NCBI GenBank assembly: GCA_027038695.1
Contig: JALWHA010000344.1
Coordinates: forward strand, 1 to 20,546
Length of the DNA stretch: 20,546 bases
Reading direction: 5' to 3'
Source of the DNA: Acidobacteriota bacterium
GTDB lineage: Bacteria > Acidobacteriota > Holophagae > Thermotomaculales > Thermotomaculaceae
Both the position numbers and the translations under genes were made by a program. The notes under the pieces were generated by a model, which saw nothing but the letters and a program-made list of their open reading frames with translations, searched no databases and was not told the DNA's origin. Shown here in pieces: positions 14,663 to 20,546 of the stretch. Position 1 is the stretch's first letter; every line of letters begins with the position of its first letter.

Positions 14663-15202
14663 ATGTCAAAAAAAGAGGTTATTGAGAGTATTCTTATTTC
14701 CGAAGAGAAATTAATGAAAAGGGTTGAAGAATTAGGAAAAGAGATCAGCAGGGATTTTAAAGGGGAAGATGTTTTGCTTGTAGGGTTATTAAAGGGTTCC
14801 GTTATTTTTCTGGCGGATCTGGCAAGAAAGGTAACTATCCCCTGTATGCTTGATTTTATGAGTGTTACAAGTTACGGAAACGATATAGAATCTTCAGGGG
14901 AAGTAAGGTTTTTGAAAGACCTTGACAGTGACATAAACGGTAAAAATGTTGTAATAGTTGAAGATATTATAGACACGGGTTTAACTTTAAGGGAAGTGTT
15001 GAAAGTGCTAAAGGCGAGAAACCCTAAAACCTTAAGGGTTTGCACCCTGTTAAACAAGGTTTCAAGAAGGCTTGTTGACGTGGACGTAGATTACAACGGT
15101 TTTGATATACCTGATGCATTTGTGGTAGGCTACGGCCTTGACTATGCACAAAAATATAGAAACCTTAATTACATCGGTATACTTAAGTTAATTGAAGATT
15201 AG
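14663..15202 (+). CDS. hpt: Hypoxanthine(-guanine) phosphoribosyltransferase
   Basis: A 179-residue cytoplasmic purine-salvage enzyme converting hypoxanthine or guanine plus PRPP to IMP or GMP. The PRPP loop VEDIIDTGLTL is at 99-109, the GLLKGSVIF phosphate loop at 41-49, and the flexible-loop region FMSVTSYG at 65-72. The C-terminal VVGYGLDYAQKYRNL is typical of bacterial HGPRT and contacts the base. The length is standard. The ATG at 14663 has GGAG 6 nt upstream. It appears to be monocistronic; its TAG stop overlaps the stop of the convergent phosphatase gene, leaving no room for a terminator. Guanine versus hypoxanthine preference cannot be judged. Confidence 0.95.
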   Translation: MSKKEVIESILISEEKLMKRVEELGKEISRDFKGEDVLLVGLLKGSVIFLADLARKVTIPCMLDFMSVTSYGNDIESSGEVRFLKDLDSDINGKNVVIVEDIIDTGLTLREVLKVLKARNPKTLRVCTLLNKVSRRLVDVDVDYNGFDIPDAFVVGYGLDYAQKYRNLNYIGILKLIED

Positions 15203-16338
15203 AAGAAATTGTTTACGCTTATATTTATCTTTACAAGGGTTATATCGTCGTCAAAGTGTGTTGTGAAAAATTTGATCTCTTTTAAAACAGCCGTTAAATC
15301 GTCTTTTCTAATTAAAGTGTTTTTTAATCTGTTTATCCCGAATAGTTCTTCATTGTTGTTTTGCGCTTCGGTTATTCCGTCAGTGTACAGGTAGATAATG
15401 TCGTCAGGTAAAATTGCAATTTTCTGCTCGGTAATTAACAGATTGTCGGTTATTCCTATTAAAAAACCGTCCCCGCCTAACTCTACTATTTTCCCTTGAG
15501 TTTTCAAAAATTGTTCCGGGTGGCCTGCTCGTATATACTTTAGTTCCATATTCCTCGTATCTATTACTCCTATAAACAGGGAGACAAATTGTTCGTCCGT
15601 AGTAGTATCAAGCAGGTCTTTATTAATCTTTTGTGCGATATCGTAGGGAGACGAATAAAGAGAACACGCCTGCACAAAGGATAGTTTCAGTATTGCCGCT
15701 ATTAATGCCGCCACAATGCCGTGTCCCGTTACGTCAGCGATAAAAAACGCCACATTTCCGTTTGGTTGTTCTTTTATGTCAAATATATCCCCTCCTATCT
15801 GAATCGCAGGGATATAAAGGTAATCTATGGAGATCTCGTCGGTTACTTTGCCTTTGCGGGGGATAAGGGATTTCTGGAACCTTGATGCCATATATATCTC
15901 TTTTTCCATATTGGCTTTATACTTTTCAAGTTCTTTGTTCTTTTCTAACACGTCGTTTTGTAGTTTTTTTATCCTTGTTCCCGCAAGTACCCTGGCAATA
16001 ACCTCTTTTACGTTAAAAGGTTTTGTGATGTAGTCGTCGGCTCCTATCTTTAACCCTTCTATTTTACTGTCTATAGTCGTTTTGGCCGTGAGCATTATAA
16101 AATATGGGTTATTGTATTTTTCTTCGTTTTTAACAATTCTACACAGTTGTGTTCCGTCTATGTTCGGCATCATTAAATCCGATACAATTACGTCTATTTC
16201 AATTTTTTCTAAAAGTTCCAATGCTTCCTGCCCCGACGATGCGGTATAAACTTCAAACTTTTGATTTTCAAGATAAAGTTTGAGAATTTCAAGAATCCTT
16301 GCTTCGTCGTCAACTATAAGCACTTTTGCTTGTTTCAT
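15199..16338 (-). CDS. Response regulator with SpoIIE-type PP2C phosphatase output (RsbU/RsbP-like)
   Basis: A 379-residue two-domain signalling protein. Residues 1-120 are a receiver domain with acidic pocket Asp10/Asp11, phospho-acceptor Asp54 (VSDLMMP), Thr84 and Lys106 (TKPFN). A coiled-coil linker covers about 124-155. The rest is a PPM/SpoIIE serine phosphatase with GGDIFD (182-187), DVTGHG (202-207), a TDGITEA motif and a DDITLV motif as metal ligands. In partner switching, such a phosphatase dephosphorylates a STAS protein after receiver phosphorylation; the STAS gene is immediately upstream (2-bp gap). No histidine kinase for the receiver is seen in the window. The gene ends tail to tail with hpt. 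Confidence 0.93.
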   Translation of the reverse strand: MKQAKVLIVDDEARILEILKLYLENQKFEVYTASSGQEALELLEKIEIDVIVSDLMMPNIDGTQLCRIVKNEEKYNNPYFIMLTAKTTIDSKIEGLKIGADDYITKPFNVKEVIARVLAGTRIKKLQNDVLEKNKELEKYKANMEKEIYMASRFQKSLIPRKGKVTDEISIDYLYIPAIQIGGDIFDIKEQPNGNVAFFIADVTGHGIVAALIAAILKLSFVQACSLYSSPYDIAQKINKDLLDTTTDEQFVSLFIGVIDTRNMELKYIRAGHPEQFLKTQGKIVELGGDGFLIGITDNLLITEQKIAILPDDIIYLYTDGITEAQNNNEELFGINRLKNTLIRKDDLTAVLKEIKFFTTHFDDDITLVKINISVNNFF

Positions 16339-16340
16339 GG

Positions 16341-16649
16341 TTAATTAATCCCGAAATACCTGTCCAATCCAGTTTGTTTCATTATCTTTTTTACGGTATC
16401 CGAAAGGTTTACAATTGCAAATGCCCCGTCTTTTCTTATCATGGTGTTTTTTATTGATACCAATAATCCTAACCCGCTTGAGTCTATAAAAGATACTTCT
16501 TTCATATCTAATATCAAATGTTTCAGCGATTCGTCTCTCAGAATTTCTTTCATTTTTTCCCTGATTTCCCCGGTATTTTCAAAAGTTATTTTTCCTTTGA
16601 TGGTGATTGTCGTTTTCCCCCCGTCCTGTGTTTTTTCCATGTGAATCAT
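16341..16649 (-). CDS. STAS-domain anti-anti-sigma factor (SpoIIAA/RsbV-like)
   Basis: A 102-residue single STAS domain. The phosphorylation motif IDSSGLG has Ser58 in the same position as the phosphoserine of B. subtilis SpoIIAA. In the unphosphorylated form such proteins bind the RsbW-type kinase and free its target, usually a sigma factor. The ATG at 16649 has GGGGG at 5-nt spacing inside the end of the kinase gene, separated from its stop by one base; an internal ATG three codons later is a weaker alternative. It lies between the kinase that should phosphorylate it and the phosphatase that should reverse this. Confidence 0.92.
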   Translation of the reverse strand: MIHMEKTQDGGKTTITIKGKITFENTGEIREKMKEILRDESLKHLILDMKEVSFIDSSGLGLLVSIKNTMIRKDGAFAIVNLSDTVKKIMKQTGLDRYFGIN

Positions 16650-16650
16650 T

Positions 16651-17256
16651 TTAACCCCCGATATATTTAATTATTTTAAGAGTTTTCCCGTTATTGTTAA
16701 ATAATATCTCATCCGCGCTGTTTTTTATAATAAAAATTCCCCTTCCGAATTCTTCCATAGGCAGGGGCGGTTCCTCTTTTTCCAAAATTTTTTGATAGTC
16801 AAAGCCGTCACCGCTGTCGGTTATATAGAAATAGAACTTTTCAGGGGAAATTCCACTTTCAATTTTAACTTTTTTATCAAAAAAATGCGGGGTGGTTTTT
16901 GCCACGTGTTTCTCATACTCAAGAATAGATTTTTCTTTTCTAAAGTCTTTCGGCATTTTTAGATTTCCGTGGTAAACGGCATTAGACAACGCTTCGCTTA
17001 TCAATAGCATAATATCTGTTTTAAGGCCAGGGGTAACAAAAGGAAGGGTATCTAACAGCAGTTCAAAGAGCATTAACACTTTTTCAATATGCTGTCTCGT
17101 GCTGTTTTGTACTATGTGACAACAAATAGATTCAAAGTTATTTTGAAGAAAGTCGTTCTTTAGGTTATTAAAAAAATTCTCATCTAAGTTTAATATTTCC
17201 TTTATTTCCGTGTTTTCTTTTTTTGCAATTAGTTGTATTTTAAATTCTTTTTTCAT
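16651..17256 (-). CDS. RsbW/SpoIIAB-type serine kinase (HATPase_c) with N-terminal extension
   Basis: A protein of 201 residues when started at the ATG at 17256. The C-terminal two-thirds is a GHKL ATPase: N box EALSNAVYHGN (88-98), G1 motif DSGDGFD (147-153) and G2 motif GRGIFIIK (171-178). This is the anti-sigma serine kinase family (RsbW/SpoIIAB). The first 60-75 residues and an insert at about 102-125 have no match I recognise, and together they make it longer than the typical 140-160 residue kinase. Upstream TTG/GTG codons would overlap the promoter. No Shine-Dalgarno sequence precedes the ATG, and the promoter predicts a leaderless mRNA. No sigma factor gene is adjacent, so the target is unknown. 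Confidence 0.87.
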   Translation of the reverse strand: MKKEFKIQLIAKKENTEIKEILNLDENFFNNLKNDFLQNNFESICCHIVQNSTRQHIEKVLMLFELLLDTLPFVTPGLKTDIMLLISEALSNAVYHGNLKMPKDFRKEKSILEYEKHVAKTTPHFFDKKVKIESGISPEKFYFYITDSGDGFDYQKILEKEEPPLPMEEFGRGIFIIKNSADEILFNNNGKTLKIIKYIGG

Positions 17257-17262
17257 ATACAC

Positions 17263-17290
17263 ATTATAAAACAAATCGGATAAAAATCAA
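17263..17290 (-). promoter_or_regulatory. Promoter of the partner-switching operon
   Basis: On the - strand TTGATT (17285-17290) and a consensus TATAAT (17263-17268) are separated by 16 bp. A start 7 nt past the -10 box falls on the A of the kinase ATG at 17256. It is back to back with the EF-G-like promoter, 11 bp apart at the -35 boxes. Confidence 0.5.
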
Positions 17291-17301
17291 ACCGTACGGG
17301 T

Positions 17302-17330
17302 TTGCTAATGTAAAATTGTTGTGATAATAT
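17302..17330 (+). promoter_or_regulatory. Promoter of the EF-G-like gene operon
   Basis: TTGCTA (17302-17307) and TAATAT (17325-17330) have a 17-bp spacer, and the -10 carries a TGn extension (TGATAATAT). The predicted start near 17337 precedes the GGAGGAG site (17357-17363). A GTG at 17321 that would extend the reading frame lies within this promoter, which supports the ATG at 17366. Confidence 0.5.
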
Positions 17331-17365
17331 TTTATTATCAATATTGTTGTAAGGTTGGAGGAGTT

Positions 17366-19447
17366 ATGAAAGTTTATGAAACCAAAAACCTAAGGGTGGT
17401 TACCTTAGTGGGACACGGAGATACCGGAAAGACATCATTAACCAGTGCTATGCTGTTCAATGCGGGTGTTACCAATCGTTTAACAAAAGTAGACGACGGT
17501 AATGCCATAACGGATTATGACCCTGAAGAAATTAAAAGAAAAATTTCATTGACCACCGCACTTGCATTTTTTGAAAGAAATAAAGTAAAAGTAAATATAC
17601 TTGATACTCCCGGTTACGGAAACTTTTTCCCTGAAGCGAGGGGTGCCTTAAGGATTACGGACTATGTGGCTTACCTTGTATGCGGGGTTTCCGGGGTTGA
17701 GGTGCAAACCGAAAAAGCCTGGAAGATTGCAAAAGAGTTGGGGAAGCCGGGGTTTTTTATCGTCAACAAGTTAGATAGGGACAATTCCGATTTTAACAAG
17801 GTTGTGGAAGGCATTCAGAAGAAATTCGGAACCGAAGCGGTTCCTGTTGCAATCCCCATAGGAAAAGAAGGGGATTTTAAGGGGATGGTTGATATTCTCG
17901 GCAATGTCGCTTATGTTTATGACGAAGTGGAGACGGGCAAGTTTAAAAAAGTTGATATTCCTGCAGAAGTGCAGGATGCGGTACAGGAAGCCAGGGAAAA
18001 GTTGATGGAAACTATTGCCGAAAGTGACGAAGAGTTAATGGAAAAATTCTTTGAAGAGGGGGAACTCTCAGACGAAGATATGAAAAAGGGTATTAGAAGC
18101 GCTATTAAGAATAGGGAACTCTTTCCTATTTTGCCTGTCTCGGCAACTAAAAATATCAATGTGCATCAGGTAATGGATTTTATTGTTGATGTTTTAGATT
18201 CTCCTTTCGGACAGGAAAATGACGCAAAACTTAACGGTGAAGACGTGAAGGTTAAAATGTCTCCTGAAGAAAAAACAAGCATCTTTGTATTTAAGGTGAT
18301 TTCAGACCAGCATGCCGGAAGGATAAATATTTTCAGGGTAATGTCAGGTGTTTTAAATGCCGATACTGTTTTAAGAAATACGGTAAAAGACCACGACGAA
18401 AAGTTAGGCGCTATCTTTTTGTTGCAGGGGAAAGACCACGATAAGATAGAGAAATTGTACGCCGGTGATTTAGGCGGAGTTGCCAAATTAAAGGATACCT
18501 TTATATCTGATACCTTAGCGGAAAAAGATTTCCCGGTTGTTTTTTCTCCGATCAATTTCCCTGAACCCGCTATTTCGTTTGCTATTGAGCCGAAATCAAA
18601 GGGCGATGAGGAAAAGATCTCTGCCGCTCTTAAAAAGATAAACGAGGAAGACCCGCTTTTAAAACTTGAAAGAGACCCTCAAACAAATCAATTGCTTATT
18701 TCCGGTTCGGGCCAATTGCATGTTGAGGTTGCTCTCGCCAAAATGAAGGAAAGGTTTAAGGTTGACGCAGTATTGCTTCCGCCTAAAGTTCCTTACAGAG
18801 AAACAATCAAGAAAAAGGTTGATGTTGAGGCAAAATATAAGAAACAGACAGGCGGTAAAGGGCAGTACGGCCACTGTAAGATAAAGATGGAGCCGCTTGA
18901 AAGGGGCAAGGATTTTGAGTTTGAAGACAAGATTTTCGGCGGTGCTATTCCTAAAACCTATATCCCTGCGGTTGAAAAGGGTATTCAGGAAGCAAGGATG
19001 AAGGGGTTTCTTGCAGGGTACCCGGTGGTGGATTTTAAAATTACCCTTTACGACGGTTCTTACCATGAGGTTGACTCTTCCGAAATGGCTTTTAAGATTG
19101 CTGGTTCAATGGCTTTCAAAAAGGCTATGGAACAGGCTAAACCGACAATATTGGAGCCTATTATGCAGGTTGAAATTTATTCTCCGGAAGAATTTATGGG
19201 GGATATTATGGGCGACCTGAATTCAAGAAGGGGCAGAATTCAGGGAATGGAAGCAGCCGGAGACAATCAGTTGATAAAGGCGTTGGTTCCTATGGCTGAA
19301 ATGCTGACTTATGAGTCAACCTTAAGGTCAATTACAGGCGGAAGGGGAACATTCCATATGGAATTTTCGCATTATGAGGAAGTCCCTGCAAATATTCAGC
19401 AGAAGATTATTGAGGAATATAAAAAACAGCAGGAAGAAAACGCTTAA
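17366..19447 (+). CDS. Elongation factor G-like GTPase (EF-G paralogue, FusA2 type)
   Basis: A 693-residue translational GTPase with the full EF-G domain set. GTP-binding motifs are GHGDTGKT (16-23), DTPGYG (80-85) and NKLD (134-137). Canonical EF-G has AHIDAGKTT and DTPGH, so the P-loop differs and the histidine that triggers GTP hydrolysis is Tyr84. This pattern is known in the EF-G-like group that includes Thermus EF-G-2 and mycobacterial FusA2, so this is probably not the main translocase. Domain IV has TGGKGQYGHCKIKMEP, and domain V ends with ITGGRGTFHMEFSHYEEVP. The ATG follows GGAGGAG. The role of such paralogues is unsettled. Small membrane and lipoprotein genes follow in the same unit. 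Confidence 0.88.
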   Translation: MKVYETKNLRVVTLVGHGDTGKTSLTSAMLFNAGVTNRLTKVDDGNAITDYDPEEIKRKISLTTALAFFERNKVKVNILDTPGYGNFFPEARGALRITDYVAYLVCGVSGVEVQTEKAWKIAKELGKPGFFIVNKLDRDNSDFNKVVEGIQKKFGTEAVPVAIPIGKEGDFKGMVDILGNVAYVYDEVETGKFKKVDIPAEVQDAVQEAREKLMETIAESDEELMEKFFEEGELSDEDMKKGIRSAIKNRELFPILPVSATKNINVHQVMDFIVDVLDSPFGQENDAKLNGEDVKVKMSPEEKTSIFVFKVISDQHAGRINIFRVMSGVLNADTVLRNTVKDHDEKLGAIFLLQGKDHDKIEKLYAGDLGGVAKLKDTFISDTLAEKDFPVVFSPINFPEPAISFAIEPKSKGDEEKISAALKKINEEDPLLKLERDPQTNQLLISGSGQLHVEVALAKMKERFKVDAVLLPPKVPYRETIKKKVDVEAKYKKQTGGKGQYGHCKIKMEPLERGKDFEFEDKIFGGAIPKTYIPAVEKGIQEARMKGFLAGYPVVDFKITLYDGSYHEVDSSEMAFKIAGSMAFKKAMEQAKPTILEPIMQVEIYSPEEFMGDIMGDLNSRRGRIQGMEAAGDNQLIKALVPMAEMLTYESTLRSITGGRGTFHMEFSHYEEVPANIQQKIIEEYKKQQEENA

Positions 19448-19463
19448 CTTATAGAGGTGGTTT

Positions 19464-19634
19464 ATGGGAGTTGTTACTTTAACTTTGATTTTTGTTTTGA
19501 TTCTGTATCTGTTTGCGATTGATTGGAAAAGTTTTTTTGATTACGTTAAACAGGGGGCATGGTTTTTTATTGTTGTATACTTTTTTTTAGGTTTGGGTAT
19601 CTATAAGTTCTTTTTACACGGAATAGGACATTAA
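19464..19634 (+). CDS. Small 56-residue membrane protein, two predicted helices
   Basis: A short gene reading MGVVTLTLIFVLILYLFAID at its N-terminus, then a polar KSFFDYVKQ loop and a second hydrophobic helix (about 32-51), ending HGIGH. The ATG has AGAGGTGG (19453-19460) at 3-nt spacing, and the stop overlaps the start of the lipoprotein gene (TAATG). Tight spacing on both sides and the hydrophobic pattern support a real gene. It is probably an inner-membrane hairpin protein. I do not recognise its family. Its place between a translation factor and a lipoprotein does not reveal a function. Confidence 0.7.
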   Translation: MGVVTLTLIFVLILYLFAIDWKSFFDYVKQGAWFFIVVYFFLGLGIYKFFLHGIGH

Positions 19635-20167
19635 TGAGAAGATTTGTTCTGTTTTTTGCTTTGACAATATTTATGCTTTCGGGGGTTTCCTGTGAGAAAA
19701 AGGAGCCTCCGAGGGCTGTTCTAATGCTTCAAAAGGCTGATTTTTTCTATGAAAAGGGACAGTTAAGAAAAGCGTTATACCTTTACAAGCAGCTAATGGA
19801 AAGTTACCCAAACACAAAAAGCGGAAAAGTTGCGGCGGATAACTATGTCAGGTATTCTCAAATGCTGCAAACTGAAATTGAGGCAAATAAAAAGATAAAT
19901 TTTGACAGAACCAAGCAGTTAGCTCGAGCGGTTGAGTTGTATTTCAGGGATTATAGAAAATACCCTGATTCGGTGGAAGATTTAATTCCCAAATATATTC
20001 CCAAAAAAATTACCGATGTTTGGGGCAACCCTATTGTTTACAAAAAAACAAAAGACGGTTATGTGGTAGCGTGTTTCGGTAAAGATGGAATAATAGGCGG
20101 AATAGACGAAGATACTGATTTTTTTATACAAAACGGAGAGGTGGTTTCCACACCTGACATAAAATGA
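19634..20167 (+). CDS. Putative lipoprotein with TPR-like region and GspG-like C-terminal domain
   Basis: A 177-residue exported protein. MRR, a hydrophobic run and SGVSC with Cys20 suggest a lipoprotein signal, although the lipobox lacks Leu at -3. Residues about 30-68 resemble a tetratricopeptide helix pair (ADFFYEKGQLRKALYLYKQL...YPNTKSG). Residues 93-161 look like the soluble domain of type II secretion major pseudopilins: a helix with YFRDYRKYP, DLIPKYI, DVWGNPIVY and a calcium-loop-like FGKDGIIGGIDEDTDF. The pilin N-terminal methylation motif and long helix are absent. It may serve as a periplasmic structural or assembly factor; this is inferred. It starts inside the previous stop codon, and the methyltransferase gene overlaps its end by 4 bp. 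Confidence 0.75.
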   Translation: MRRFVLFFALTIFMLSGVSCEKKEPPRAVLMLQKADFFYEKGQLRKALYLYKQLMESYPNTKSGKVAADNYVRYSQMLQTEIEANKKINFDRTKQLARAVELYFRDYRKYPDSVEDLIPKYIPKKITDVWGNPIVYKKTKDGYVVACFGKDGIIGGIDEDTDFFIQNGEVVSTPDIK

Positions 20168-20546
20168 TTTTTAACTCTGCAAAAAAAGAAATTTTGAAAG
20201 AAATAAAAGAAAACGGTGACATCTCTTTTAAAAGGTTTATGGAGATATGCCTCTATCACCCTAAATACGGGTACTATAAAAATATAAAAAAACTCGGAAG
20301 GGAAGGGGATTTTTTTACCTCTGCTCATTTAGGTTCAATTTTGGGTATGGTAATGGCAAAGGTTGCAGGTAATTATTTTGAGGGTGAGCAGGACGGGATA
20401 CATGTTGTAGAGTTAGGTGCCGGAGAGGGGTTGCTTGCAAAGGATTTTTTGAATTTTTTTGCAAGGGAAAATATAGATAAATACTCAAAGATAACCTATT
20501 ACATCGTTGAAGGCAATCAGGCTGTTTACAAGGAGATTGAGAAAAA
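20164..20546 (+). CDS. MidA/NDUFAF7-family (DUF185) SAM-dependent methyltransferase, 3' end outside window
   Basis: Only the first 127 residues are visible. The N-terminus ISFKRFMEICLYHPKYGYY followed by GREGDFFTS is the hallmark of the MidA/NDUFAF7 family. Motif I for S-adenosylmethionine follows as VELGAGEG. After GDFFTS the usual PE(I/L)S is replaced by AHLGS. In eukaryotes NDUFAF7 methylates an arginine of a complex I subunit; the bacterial substrate is unknown. The ATG overlaps the lipoprotein stop (ATGA), so it belongs to the same operon. Confidence 0.85.
   Translation, partial: MIFNSAKKEILKEIKENGDISFKRFMEICLYHPKYGYYKNIKKLGREGDFFTSAHLGSILGMVMAKVAGNYFEGEQDGIHVVELGAGEGLLAKDFLNFFARENIDKYSKITYYIVEGNQAVYKEIEK

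Noticed and set aside
17257..17274. N-terminal extension of the RsbW-type kinase from TTG or GTG
   Set aside because: The codons fall in or next to the promoter -10 box and lack a ribosome site.
17321..17365. N-terminal extension of the EF-G-like protein from a GTG
   Set aside because: The GTG overlaps the predicted -10 box and has no ribosome site; GGAGGAG supports the ATG at 17366.
1..20546. Mobile element, prophage, CRISPR or defence island
   Set aside because: No transposase, integrase, direct-repeat array or defence gene is seen, and composition looks uniform.

Overview
The window looks like ordinary chromosomal sequence from a low-GC, diderm-type bacterium. Its main traits are a system II (ResB/CcsA) cytochrome c maturation pair, a probable lipoprotein with a GspG-like domain, a Tad/type IV-type secretion ATPase, a MidA-like methyltransferase, and arginine codons that are mostly AGA/AGG. 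The last trait, with frequent ATA, is often seen in thermophiles, but I cannot place the phylum. There are no transposases, integrases, CRISPR arrays or rRNA genes, and composition looks even throughout. Genes are tightly packed, often with 1-8 bp start/stop overlaps, and no gene-free gap exceeds about 205 bp.

Region 1 (1-2846, +): the 3' part of an NrnA-like DHH phosphoesterase, truB, a Rossmann/DUF2520 protein, and a coiled-coil protein with an acidic tail. nrnA-truB is a common bacterial pairing for nano-RNA turnover and tRNA modification. A tRNA-Ala(GGC) follows at 2870-2945, with its own promoter inside the end of the preceding gene.

Region 2 (3013-9829, +): a probable long operon. It holds pncB and pncA (nicotinamide to nicotinate to NaMN), an exported UshA/CpdB-type 5'-nucleotidase, resB and ccsA, and a small protein with three CxxC-x17-CxxC zinc ribbons. 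A hairpin at 9830-9845 appears to end transcription from both sides.

Region 3 (9836-14456, -): read from the right, an enoyl-CoA hydratase, an FHA-CpaF fusion ATPase, an OPT-family transporter (TTG start) and a small PqqD-like protein whose start overlaps the transporter's stop.

Region 4 (14663-17256): hpt on the + strand converges on a - strand three-gene partner-switching module (RsbW-type kinase, STAS anti-anti-sigma protein, response regulator-PP2C phosphatase). The phosphatase gene and hpt overlap tail to tail. The kinase transcript is predicted to be leaderless.

Region 5 (17366-20546, +): an EF-G-like paralogue with Tyr in place of the G3 histidine, a 56-residue two-helix membrane protein, a TPR plus GspG-like lipoprotein, and the 5' part of a MidA/NDUFAF7-family methyltransferase. 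The last three genes overlap by 1-4 bp.

No clearly new defence or biosynthetic system is visible. The points most worth checking are the OPT/PqqD pair, the zinc-ribbon protein in the cytochrome c operon, the pseudopilin-like lipoprotein, and the predicted leaderless start of the kinase gene.
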